From assembly GCA_049999765.1 (NCBI GenBank), contig JBNGIQ010003890.1:1-35823 (forward strand): a stretch of 35,823 nucleotides of DNA. The letters run 5' to 3'. Positions 9,254 through 21,400 of the stretch are shown here, one piece after another. The notes under the pieces are model-generated. The model was not told the origin of the DNA. It saw nothing but the letters and a program-made list of their open reading frames with translations, and did no database searches. The first letter of the stretch is position 1. Each line of letters opens with the position of its first letter. The stretch comes from Phaeoceros laevis. Lineage: Eukaryota > Anthocerotophyta > Anthocerotopsida > Notothyladales. A program made the position numbers and the translations under genes.

Positions 9254-9325
9254 GTCTGGACAACGATTTGACTGCTGAGCGGCGCCTTTCAATGTAGACC
9301 TACCAGCTGCTGGCATGGAGGGCGT

Positions 9326-9331
9326 ATATAT
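9326..9331 (-). promoter_or_regulatory. TATA box of the left P450 gene
   Basis: TATATA on both strands, about 75 bp ahead of the start codon at 9253, a fitting distance for a short leader. The sequence around it (CGTATATATCC) is a good plant TATA context. Confidence 0.5.
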
Positions 9332-9361
9332 CCTAGGTAGGCATTGCATTGCGTGCCCGGC

Positions 9362-9375
9362 GGATCGATCGATCC
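9362..9375. repeat. 14-bp perfect palindrome in the P450 promoter
   Basis: GGATCGATCGATCC is its own reverse complement and lies 109 bp ahead of the left P450 start. Its ATCGATCGAT core recurs at the start codon of the right P450. Confidence 0.6.
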
Positions 9376-10050
9376 ACATCCTCGTCGATCGGGACGCGGT
9401 CCGGATCCGATCAGTTACTCACACTTGTACAATTCTCTTGCATCGTTCCGAGATAGACTCCGCTGCCCAGAAAATCGTGTGCAACACCATGGGGAGAGGT
9501 ATAGGCACCTCACATGTTAGAGTACTTACTACAACGCACTAGTTATCTCTCAACAACTTGCAATTGGCAATGTCAGTTTCAAGATCATAGTAAGCTTTCG
9601 CTACTGCCAAATATCCGCATCTTCTCTTGCAATTGGCGTAAGTAGCTTTTGCTCAAGACCACTTCTCGAGGATGGATCCGCATGCTACTAGTTGCACAAC
9701 TTTGGGAGGGAGGCCTGGGATCATAGAAGCTATACGTATCCCTGGGCATATTGTGGGATAGGGTTAAACGCGTGCACGGACTACAATGGCATCAGGAGAT
9801 ACAACCTAGGACATGTATACGGCTGCAGGCGGAGGAATCTGTGGGCTCGAAATCACACAGCATACTTGTAAGCAAGTTGCCAAGTTGTGCACATACACCC
9901 AAACTGTCGGCGTTAGATAAGCCAGGGCTCTCCCTGCCTCCCTCTGTACATTGATCACCAGTTGAAGAGAATCAGTGATGAGGCCTTGTTCGCATGATTG
10001 ATCATCATACCTCAATCGCTGTAGACAGCAGCTGGCTATAGTCGTAGGGT

Positions 10051-10070
10051 CCATCGATCGCGATCGATGG
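10051..10070. repeat. 20-bp perfect palindrome over a start codon
   Basis: CCATCGATCGCGATCGATGG is an exact palindrome whose last four bases are the ATGG start context of the right P450 (ATG at 10067). In RNA it could pair with itself or with another copy and mask the start; as DNA it could bind a dimeric factor. Both roles are inference. Confidence 0.7.
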
Positions 10071-12309
10071 AGGTATCGAGCTACGTGGGTGTGGCGGCGG
10101 GTTTGCTGCTTCTGGCCTTCTACGTGCGCACGTACGGGCCGGGCAGGGGCAAGCCCAAGCGGAAGCCCCTCCCGCCCGGCCCGCGATGGTCGTGGCCCGT
10201 GGTGGGAGTGATCCCGGCGCTGGGCCGCCTGGTGCACAAGGACTTCACCCGCATGGCCGCCACCTACGGCCCCATCATGTACTTCAAGATCGGCAAGCAC
10301 CCCAGCGTGGTGGTGTCCTCCGCCGACGTGGCGCAGGAGTTGCTGTGGAAGAAGGATCAGGAGTTCGTCAACAGGATGGAGGTGTGCGCCATGCAGGAGA
10401 TGTACGACAACTTCAAGGGCATGGCGTTCGGCAAGTACAACGAGCAAACCGCGCTCCTTCGCAAGATTTGCACCACAGAGATCATGACGCGCGCGCGCAT
10501 TAAGAGCTATGAGAGCATCCGGCGAGAGGACGGCAAAGTCCTCATCAAGTCCATCTACGATGCAGCGGCAGCAGGTGCTGGTGCAGCCAAGCTCAAGGGG
10601 GGCCCAGCACCTGGTGTCGAGGTGCGCGACAGGTAATCAAGATTCTAAAAGCTTTCAAGTGCTATAGCTATCTATGCACACAAGTCTGTCTCTAGCTCTT
10701 TTAATTAGGAGAACAAAGGTAGGTAGGTAGGTAGGTAGCTAGCGCTAGTGTGTGTTGATTGTGCATGTATACACCTTTCAATTGATCAGTTGAAATCTTC
10801 TCACTTTGAACACTACTCTGGATCAATTGTGTGTCTACAGATTGGCTGCGTTTGCCTCCAATGTGACAACGCAGATGCTCTGTAGACGGAGGTTCCATGG
10901 GCCTGTCGCACAAGCTTCTCACATCACAGATGCTGATCTGCGTCCCGACAGCCCAGTCGATATGCGAAAGCTCGTGCCCCTCATTGGATCGGTACCATTT
11001 CTTCCACCGTACCTATAGGGGTGAGATTCTTGGCAATCTTGGTACTAGTTATGTCAATTCGTCCCAGAGTGAAGCAATTCTTAAGCTTGCTTTCAACAAC
11101 GCAAAGCTTAAATGTTCTTGGAAATTGTACACGTATCTACAAAAGGTGATGGAAGTGCTGGGTACGATCAACATTGCGGACTACCTACCTGGACTGACGT
11201 GGTTGGATCCTCAAGGTGAGACTGGCCAACACTGTACTCAGTTTCAGCTGAGCCCAACTTTGCATTCAAGAGTACTTTATCTTCCTTCATTGAAAAGTGT
11301 AGACTGACTTCAAATTTGTGAACCCTCCCTCCGGCTGAAGGAATCGCGAGAAAGGGGAAAGCAGTGGCAGTCCAGTACGAGAAGATCCTAGCCGAGATTG
11401 TTCGGGAGCACCGCCAATTTCACAAGAAGAATCCTGAGCTCATTGCTTCCAGCGAGCACGTCAAGGACTTCGTGGACGTGTTGCTCTTGGCACAAGAGGA
11501 GGAGAAGCTCACGGACGTGAGCATCAAAGGGGCCATATCGGTGAGACTGATTTCGGCTGATGCCATACAAGAATCTGCCTTGCCTTGCTTGCAATTGCCG
11601 GCCAGGAATTCATGCAGGTCTTCACAGCAAACTTGTGCTAACAGACGCTTTTTAAAATCATTGCGCTTGCCATCAGGATGTGCTGCTGGGCTTCGTGGAC
11701 TCCACACTGGTGGTGCTCGAGTGGGCGCTGACGCTGCTGATCCGCCATCCCCAGTACCTGCGAAGAGCGCACGAGGAGATGGACCGAGTGGTCGGTCGGG
11801 ACCGCCTGGTAGAGGACGCCGACATTCCCAACTTGCCGTTCCTCAGAGCCTCGCTCAAGGAGTCGATGCGCTACATCCCGCCTTTCCCGATGTCGGTGCC
11901 CAGAATGAACCCCGAGGAGGCGGAGCTGGGCGGCTACCGCATCCCCAAAAACACGCTCGTCTTTCTGCACATCGAAAACATTGGGCACGACCCCGTCGTG
12001 TGGAAAGATCCGCTTCGCTTCAACCCCGACCGGTTCATGGAAACTGGCAATGTCGATTTCGGCAGCAACGACCAGTTCAACCTGCTCACATTCGGATCCG
12101 GCCGGCGCGGCTGCCCCGGCAAGCCACTGGGGACCGTCACCACCTCCTTCGCCCTGGCGTTGCTGGTGCAGGCATTTCAGTGGGGGCCGCCTCCTGGCCT
12201 TGAGCCGGAGGAGATCGATATGGAGGAAACCCCCGGGGTGAGCCGGTTCAAAGCTGTTCCTCTGGTTCCCACTGTCGCGCCTCGTCTTCCTCCTCACCTT
12301 TACGAATAA
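10067..12309 (+). CDS. Cytochrome P450, CYP71-clan, atypical I helix
   Basis: Five exons inferred: 10067-10632, 10841-10991, 11146-11215, 11341-11540, 11677-12309; 539 residues with frame kept at every junction. It has an N-terminal anchor (about 6-22), proline hinge PLPPGPR, ExxR pair Glu391/Arg394 (KESMR), NPDRF around Arg448 and heme loop FGSGRRGCPG with Cys475, so heme binding is expected. The I helix is unusual. Where A-type P450s have A/G-G-x-D/E-T-(T/S), this one reads G334-F335-V-D337-S338-T: the second glycine is phenylalanine and the oxygen-activating threonine is serine. Flanks (IKGAISDVLL, VVLEWAL) align without gaps, so this is not a splice error. Family and substrate are unknown. 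The exon count differs from the divergent two-exon P450 beside it, so the two are not a recent duplication. Confidence 0.9.
10717..10738 (+). repeat. (GGTA)n microsatellite in P450 intron 1
   Basis: About five perfect AGGT/GGTA units in the first intron of the right-hand P450 gene, followed by AGCTAGCGCTAG. Confidence 0.7.
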
Positions 12310-12402
12310 GGGAGGACCTGTAATAACTCTCTGTTGTGCTCAAACGATCCTTCTCTACACATATATACTTACTACATACGTCGTCTTTGGAAACAGTTGC
12401 TC

Positions 12403-15400
12403 TCAGACCCAAGGTTGCCATCCCACCCAAGTGCGGCCATAAACGTTTGGATCAGTGGCTAGGTCTATCAGACAGTCCACTTGCTCCTGCACTGACTGGC
12501 ACCTCACATTTGTCACACGAGCACGTATGTTCCTGGCAGGGTCCCCCCGGACTATGCTTTCAAGCGCTTTCACATACGGCTTGTCTGCATGAACTGAACT
12601 GCGTAGCTCCGATACGGTGACTTCTGCTGGGTTCCAGAGGTCCAGCTTCCTGTGGGCAGTCTCAATCTTGAGCTCCACGTGCTGTTGCTCGTGGCTTGTG
12701 CTGGGTTGGCCACCTTCCCCAAGCTGCTGCAACCCGTCTTCAGGGGCAGCCTTGTAACCGGGCTCTCCAGCCTTGAGAAGAGGTGCGGTTCTTGATGCCT
12801 CTGTTTTCCAGTCCACCAGCGGTTCTTTCACAAATATATCTAGCACCGCACCTAGCACATCCCTGCTCTCATGGAGTGCTGACATTGCTCTCACCATGTC
12901 GTTTTTAAGCAAGCTGATGGCATCCAGGGGGAGGAGATAATCCACCAGCTGCCGAGTCAGCCTGAATGGAATGAGCTCGGGAACAGGGAGAAGAATAACC
13001 GCAGTGCCGAAACTGTAGCCAAAATCAATGGGGACGAGGGAGCCTCTGTGCATGTCCACCAACATATTGCCCAGGTGCCTGTCTCCAACTCCTGCAACGT
13101 AGCCACAAATGCTAACCACAGCCAGGCTCCGAGCAAACTGAGACCGCATGGAGAGGTAAGCTTCAGCACTTGTTGACAGTCTGGACATCCCAAGTCTGAA
13201 CGAGTCCCATGGCATCTGAGACTGCAAAGCCGTCAATTCCTGAGCGACTTGGTCGTGCCGTGTAGCAGAGTAGGACTTGTGATAACATGCAGGCAGGTTC
13301 GGAGACGCTCCTTGTTCTGTTATCCAGTCTACATACTGCTTGGTCAGCTTCTGCAGAAGGTTGTCAGCTGCTTTCTTCTGTTGCTGGTGGGAACCTTGCT
13401 GTGCGAGTCTTGTGCTGAGCCCATCTTTGATCACATCCTGCAAAACCCTTGTGTGCTCCACAAACTGAAGCAGACCACAGCGCCGTGATACTGGAACCAC
13501 TGCAAATGTAGACACAGACAGCCCTCTCCGTGAGCAGGCAGGGTCCCTGCGGAGTATGCTGTTCATGACCCCAAATAGCTGTTCTATTCTCTGATCCAGG
13601 CGTAAATCTTCACCTCCCTTTACAACGAACTTGTACTCCTTCTCGTCTGACCCTCGCATTGTTAAGATTTTGGGCCGCTGCTTGGATGACAGAGTGACCA
13701 CTGTCTGTTCAAAACCAACCAACTTTACATGAGCTTCAGGGTCTGGCTTAGAGAAACCGTTGTACTGGCCAGGAATCTCAATCACATGTCGTCTGTTCCC
13801 TGTGCTGCTCGGTGCAATTACATCCATTTCCTGCTGAGACCCATCGAATTCAGCCATCCACCTGGACAGACCAGCCAGGCTTTGGTTCCCTGCTGGAAGC
13901 TTCTGTACAGCTTTGTTTAGATTGGTGACCAGGTCCTTTGTAGCAGCAGAAAAGGCTGCTTCATCCATACCCAAAAGCTTGCCACCATTATCCCCAAAAG
14001 CCTTCACAACAAGTCTGGAGTAGTTCTCTGCAAATTTCAGATTGTAATCCCCTGCCAGACGAGTTGGCTTCTTCATGTCCTCTATATCAACACAATCCTG
14101 AAACGCATTGAAAAAAACTTCACGTGCTCTGGTTCCATCTCCAGCTAGTAAACTATATTTTATTTGAGACAGACTATCTTGCAACCGTTGCTCTGGGAAA
14201 GTTAGATCCTCAAGTGCCCTGGCAAACCCCTGAAGAACTGGATCCTGCAGATGAAGCCCTACCCCTTCTGTCCTTCGCTGCCCAGCTGCTCCAAAATCAC
14301 CTTTGCTAACCTGAAATGCGTAGTGTAACGCCTGAGGATACAACTTTGCAATGTCTTCCAACACTCTTACCATAACATCTCCGACCTCCTCATCCATTGT
14401 AGCAAGCAGTTGTGGTATCCAGGCAACAAACAGCCAGGTGGGTATAGCTCCAGCCAGAGATTGAAACTCCTGTTGAGTATGTGGGTACTGGCCGACCACA
14501 GAAATAAGTCTTGCCACACTTTGCTGTGCTTCCAAGGAACAGTCCAGATGAACTGCTTTGCCCAGGTTTTCCATTATTAAACTTGGGTAAGCTGATGCAG
14601 GTGGCAGGCCCTTGGTCACAGCTCCGCGAACAAGCACCTCCTGCACTCGAGACCCCCATTTGAGATCTTTTGTGGCTTTCAGTAGCTCATCACAAAACAT
14701 CCCAAACTTATATGATGCTTTTGCTGCCAGACGAGGTGCCAAGGTGGCGTCTCCTGTGTTTAGCAAGTCATCGACGGCAGCCCTTAGTTTCTCATAGGTC
14801 GAAAAAGCCGAACCCAACCTGCCAACACTTTGATCGAAAGCAACATTCTCAACACTGCTTGCTGCCAAAAGTTCTAAGGACGACCATGCTATTTGAGTCA
14901 ACACATTAGCTTCTGAAAGTTTCATGGTGATCCGCCAGGATGGGTTTCCTTGAAGGTCAACGTTTTTGGCAGTATGCTGAATATATTGAAGCACCTGCAC
15001 AATAGTTTCAGCTCAGGGCCTATTAATGTGTATCAACTCATAATGTCTGACAGACCCACGTGCTGTATAGACTTGTCACTCACCTTCTTGCGCATGTTTA
15101 TGGCCTCCTTGAGATCCACGTGCTGAATTCTGTTAGCTTGAAGAGTCTGCAGCTTCACGAGCCCCTTGAAAGCTTGGTAGTCATAGTCTTCCTTGCCAGT
15201 ACGACTTCGCAAAGCCTGACAGTCCTGCATAAATCCCTGACAAAAAAACACAACGAAGTTGTTGTAGCACCCGGACAGCAGGTGCAAATTCTTGAGTGGC
15301 GGTTGTGATTGAAGAGAAACAACAACAGCCTTCATCAATCAACATCACCATCGACCAAAGAATGTGAAACAGCCTTTACTCGAGAGTTATGTGAGAGATC

Positions 15401-18400
15401 ATACTAGACCTAGGTAGGTAGAGCCAATCACCTTAGCCACTCCAAATGCGCCAAGTCGTATGAGACCTCTTCCTGCCTCATGATAAACATGAGCTCGTTC
15501 AGCATCAAGCTGGGCTGCCAGGACCATCCCTGATTGACCTGCAACTTGTTTAGCCATCGGACCAAGCTGCCTGTTAGCCAAACCCTGTATTTTGTTGTAA
15601 AACAATAAACGATTGTTGACTGTGTCATCCCATGCTTCCACACTAGAAGCCTGGGCTGAAGGCCAGCGGTTCCTCCATTTCATGAGCAACCTGCTCAACG
15701 AAGCAGAGGCAGGCAGTAAGAAAAAACACATGATAGTAAGGGGGTCATAATGAAAGGAGGACCAGAAGTGACGTAGAGCAGGTTGGATCAGTACCGTTGC
15801 AAGTCAGAATCATGGCCACTCTTTATGAACTCCACAAACTCCTCATGCTCGACTATTTTCTGAAGCTGCTGCACCAAGAGGTGTCTGGTGCCAGTTGCTA
15901 ACGGATGTAGAGCAGTCCAATGCTTTCTAAAATTCTTGTAGCATTCTGACAAGTACAATTCAGCACGATCAAACTGGTCGTTAGCAACTGCCAGATGGAG
16001 GAGTTGTGTGCCAAAATTTTCAACAAGGAAGCCTCCTCTTGACGAATTCTCCAGTGACAACTGTACAAACTTCATCAAATAGGAATGGTAACTGGTGAGC
16101 TTGGCAGTCCCTTTCACAAAGAGGTTCAAATAAGGTTCCTTATACTTCACATCCCACAGCTTTTCAGCTGACTGCTCATCAAATGGTTCACTTCCAATCT
16201 CCAGGAGTGTCTCATCCACTAAAGTCTGCCAGTTGTTCAGCTCCATCATACATGCATGACGTTGACGGTCCCACAGTTGGATCTCAACGTTTGAAACTTG
16301 TCCACCATCCCATGCTGCACCAAATTCTGCAATAGAAAAAAACAAAAGCTTCTCACATTGTACTAACCCGTAGTCCGAGCATATTATCACAAGCCAAGGC
16401 CGGTAAAAAGCACTCTACCTGGATTTTGGTCTGTATCGTCAAGTTTATCAAGACATTTGTCATACAGAGCCAAAGCTCTGCTGTGATCACCCTCAAGCTG
16501 TGCCTCTAGTGCAAGTTTCGTTATGCTTTGCTTTGCAACATGTTTTTGGTATAGCGCAAGCACAATGTCTGGCTCACTGATAGCTTCATAGAGCTGAGCC
16601 AGCGCCACCCACGCCTCATCCACAAAAGATGGGGCTCTAGAAACTTGCCCGGCTTTGCCCTTATGTCGCTTGCTGCTATTGACAGATAGGGGTACTGCCT
16701 GATGGCAAAGCTGATTCTCCAGTAGTAGAATTCCAGAGTGGAAATTGCTTGACTTTGAGCTGGTGCATCCCACAAGCTTTGGCATTATCCAGATGCTTGG
16801 ATCCTCCAAGCAAATGGAGTTGAGGCAACTAACAAAGGAGATTCCATGATTAGTGTGTTTAAGTGCATTTTCTATCCCATTTTTCAAGGAATCCTTGAAT
16901 TCCCGTTCTACATCTTGCATTTGATTTGTCGGAAGGGACAAGACTGCTCTGCAAAGAATTCGAAGGGTAAGCTGAGCAAATGTCTTGTCTCGTGCTGCTA
17001 AAGCGGCCAATGGTGCAATGACTTCCTCGTGCTTTATTTCAATATCTGGCAACTCACCTGCAGTCAACCAGAAGACGTCAAAGGACGAGGACACATCCCT
17101 ATCTGTGGTAGACATCCACGCTTGGATATGCTAGAGACTGCTTGAGGGCTCAATACTCGATTGGAAATGATGGGAATCATGAAATCAGAGTCCTTGTGAA
17201 GGTGGAGGAGATCACTAACCCACACGATAGCGCCTCATCATCTCCACTTTATTCGAGCGTTCTAGAGCCTGCTGTGCTGAACGAGCTTCTCTCCTCCTGT
17301 TTGCATTCTGCTTACCCCGGATAGCACTTGCACGGACAATGCTGGGTTGATAGATCCTTTTCAGTTTTGCTGTTTCATCACTCAGGTCTTTGGAGTCATC
17401 TCCAGTCGGCCTCTGGGACAAAGCAATTAATGAGCTTTCCGTAGGTTCCACCTTTTTCATAGGGACTGCACCCTGGGATTGAGAAATTGACAACGAAAAT
17501 CCAGAAGTCATGGTCCCACGAATCATCCCTGGCTGCCTCATGAATTTCGTGCTGCCACTACCCATGGTTTGAGGGTTTGCATCCTTCTGTGATAAATCCA
17601 ATGAGGCCTGTGTTCCAGAGAAAAGTGGTGTCATAGGAAGGCTACCGCCTAGCCATGATGTATTTATAGACTGCTCATAAAATTCACAGTCAGAAAGAGG
17701 GGCCTCAAAAATCGGTCTCCGGTAGTCCACAGATTCCTGGCAGAGCTGCAATTTCAACAACATCAAAAGATGAGTTCCAGAAAGACTGTTCCAAATTTAA
17801 GCCGTACTCACTTTGAGAACTCACCTGAAGGAGAAGAACATCTACATATTGAGCCCACTCTTCCTCAAGTTCGGGATCATACATATGACTGAGCAGTTGT
17901 CTAAAACGCAATGCTAAATCTGCCGGCAGTTTTGAATGCCAGAAGCTTTGTATGGAGTCCCTAATTCTATCCGATCCTTCACACAGACCAGAAAGCAAAT
18001 AGTGCAAAACCAGATTATCATCTTGCAAACCCTTCGAGTTGTACAAATATATGAGAACGTCATAGAACCGTTCTCTGCAATCCAAACTTTCATGTGTGCT
18101 GAAGGTTGTACAGAGAATAGGGAGAATCTTCTCCCTTATGACTTCCACCGCAACATCCTGCAGTATCTCAGACAGGACGAGAAGAGATTTGAGCTGAGAA
18201 AATTCATCCCTGTGCGCAAATAGCTTTGACAACATTGGCACAATCATACTGCAGAGACTCCTGAGGGAATCAGGAGACCGAAGAAGTATATCTAGTGCCA
18301 TGGTCTTATACAAACCGTGCAATTGAGGTACTAAATCAATCACTATCCTCACGTAAGACACTGCAAGTTCAGGACAATGCAATGTTAGCTTGTTCAGCAC

Positions 18401-21400
18401 ATTCAGATACCGGTCAAACTGAGACTCCTTGTAGAAAGTCAGGATAGCTTTCTTCAATGGCACTTCGAGAATCTGCTCGTCTTTCTCAAAGTTAGCTTCC
18501 TGTCTTTGCTTCAAAGCCATCCCGACAAGCTCTGCTGATGCCTCATAGATATGTTTCTCTTTTATCTCCAAGTTGAGAAGTAAAGCTTTGTAAAGCTCAG
18601 CATCTGTGTATGCTACTGCATCCATGGGATCATGTAGTGGTAGTCCAGAGGCGACGAGTGCACCTAAAAGTTGCAAACCAACAGACCTTTGCACCAGGCT
18701 CTGCTTGTTATCTGCTCTCTTCCCGCCAGCAATGAGGTAGTTGAAGATTACCCGGGTATCAACCTCAATATCATCTTTCCAAGCATTCAGGAAGAGACGA
18801 ATGATAGAAATGTTTGATCTAAGAACAGGTCTTGATTCATGTACTGCAACAGCCATCAAGTGATTTACCAACTTGGACCCAACTCCAGCTTCGGGGGGCT
18901 TAGGGAGGTTCCACTGCAACAAACAAACACAGACATCTCGCAGAATGTAGTGAAATCTCATACCACCAGATTTGATGGGTTCACCAAGGACAGCCATTAC
19001 TAAAGGCCGAAACCATTCCGCAGCATATGGTGCAAAAATCTTCCAAAACCTTGTCACCACCTTTGATAGAAAAAGTCCGACGTTTATAGGAGTTGTTGAG
19101 TTGCTCAAGGAGGAATGCAATGCTTTCATCCAGTCAGGCATCTGCTGATGATTGGATTGATGGCTGCTAAACTTCATATGCAAGTGGTTTATTAGCTTAA
19201 GAATCACTCCCATAGAGGGATGTCGGTCAAAGTCGTCGTCATCAAGGACTTCATTTTCCATGATCTCCAGACTGCTGCTGTTAGTCACCTTTTCTTGTTC
19301 CAAAATATCCGCCCCTCTGTTGCTTGCCTCATTAACTATTTCCGGAGATGAGTTTGACTGCACTTCCAGAGTCCTGCTCGTGCTAGTCACAAAACTTCCA
19401 ATTACTGCTGGTTCTTGGCTTAAGGTCGTACCAATAATGTACTGGGAGGACAAGGCCGCAGGAACACTGGTCTGTTGCTTCCTTTGGACTTGTAACTCTT
19501 TCACAACCTCTGCTGCTGCTCCGGTTTCAACTCGAAGATGATCATACACTTTGCTGCAGTCTACCAGATGCTGCCATATGAAACCTACATTTCCACCTTC
19601 TTTGAACAGAAAGACGGAAAAGAACTTCTCTTGTTCTTGCGTGCGGCATATAATTGCTGCCAGACAGTTGTAAGCAGAGACATGGAGATCTCGCCACAAT
19701 TGTGCATTCGAATCATGACACTTCATGTTTGGATCATTCTTTGCGCGGGCATCATCATTTGCCAGCTTCATTAACCTACTATTAGGAACAACAGGAGTAA
19801 TAGCTTCCTTCAGCAGTCGGTCTTCAACAGTCAAATATAAGAGTTCCACTATCTTGTAGTGACAAATCCGTGAAATTAGACCCTCAATCTCCTGCTCAGA
19901 ATCACGGTCACTATCAACCCGTGACCCAAAAATCTCCACAAAGGCTTTCATGTGTTTCACATACCATTCCACGACCAGCAAGGGAGCCAAAGGACTCACA
20001 AGTGGAGGAAACACCACTTCTGCAATTGCCCGTCTCAAACGTGGTGCTTGTTTCATGTCAATTACAATCCCATAGCAAACATTAAGAGCTGCAATGTTCT
20101 CTGCACCATTGGTCTCACCAAAAACCTGAAGAGCCCTACTCAACCTGTTTGCTGAAAACTTGGTTGGAAACTGCAAAAGTGGGAAAACTACTTCCAGAAG
20201 CTCAACACTTTTGCTTGCAGATACTACATGCAGAAGCCTTTCTAGAATAGTGATGTACATTACCCTCTGATGAGAATGGGGGAGTAATTCCTTTTCACTG
20301 ACCAGCAGAAAATCTGTTACCACATGTGTCAAGCAACTGGCTACCCTTTTGCGAAATACTTCATCAAGCTTGTAGGAGAAGAGGAGAGGAATAAGAACTA
20401 AGCAGTCATTTGTAAGAGTCTCTTTAGTGTTTCTTTTGAACGAATTACTTGACGTTCCTCCCATGCTCATTCCATCCTGAGATCCGGTCAATATAGATAT
20501 GTAGGCATCCTTGACAAATTGGAAAGTGGTAAGCCCACCACTATGCACCAAATCATGGTCTTTGTCGAGAATTATAACCTTCTGGACAATCTCTAGAAAG
20601 AATTGCTTCTCTGCTAGCCCTGAGGACATTGAAGAACATGGCTCAAGGTACTGAAGATGCTTAAAAAACTCTTGCAAAATGCTGTTCCTCGTAATATCCT
20701 CAGGCGATTTGAGAAGTTCATCAAAAAGTGCATGCAGAAGTAACCTAGATGTGACATTTTGGACTGCTGACTGAAGCAAGGCTGGTAGAGTGGCCTTGTA
20801 TGAGAATTTCACTTGCTGGACAATCATCTTTCGGAAATTCATGTAAAAAACATTTCCTGCACTGAGTTTCCTTTTGCTGGCTCCTGAAGAGACTTGAACT
20901 GGTCTTTCATCCAACACCAGCACCAGAAGCTTCTCCATACCCACACCCAGAGCTCGAGACACTGCCAGCATATTCAATGCAACAGGCTCCAAAGCAGGTG
21001 GGCACTCCCTTTGCAGATTGAAGACAGCCATAATGAGTTGCTCGCCTATTTCGAGTGCTCTGGCTTTCTCCAGGCACATACCTATGATCCCAGCACGTTG
21101 CATCAACAACAATCCCTTCAACAAGTGCTTGAGGTCAGCTAAGCCTTTAACATCGCCATCATCTGTACTTAGGGACAGGGGAATCAGATCTTGCCTCGTG
21201 GTTTCACCCACAAACTGTCTCAAATAATCAATGACACCTGCCCTCATAGCAGAAGATCCACAATTAAGCATCGTGATAAGTAGTTTTGCTAATTCATCAG
21301 ACTTCTGGCCGTCAGAAGCGACAAAACCAACTTCCCAAGGTCTAACTACAAGCAGTGCGAGCCAACGATGGAATCTCGAATCACTAGCTGGCATTATGCA

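Larger units (their letters stand above)
9254..10066. promoter_or_regulatory. Shared promoter region of the divergent P450 pair
   Basis: This 813-bp stretch separates the two P450 start codons and holds no other gene that I can see. It carries a TATA box for the left gene and ATCGAT-type palindromes at both ends (9362-9375, and 10051-10070 running into the right gene). Open frames inside lack recognisable domains. Confidence 0.5.

Noticed and set aside
11638-12297. 219-codon minus-strand frame over the right P450 last exon
   Set aside because: It is the reverse shadow of the heme-binding exon; no motif of its own.
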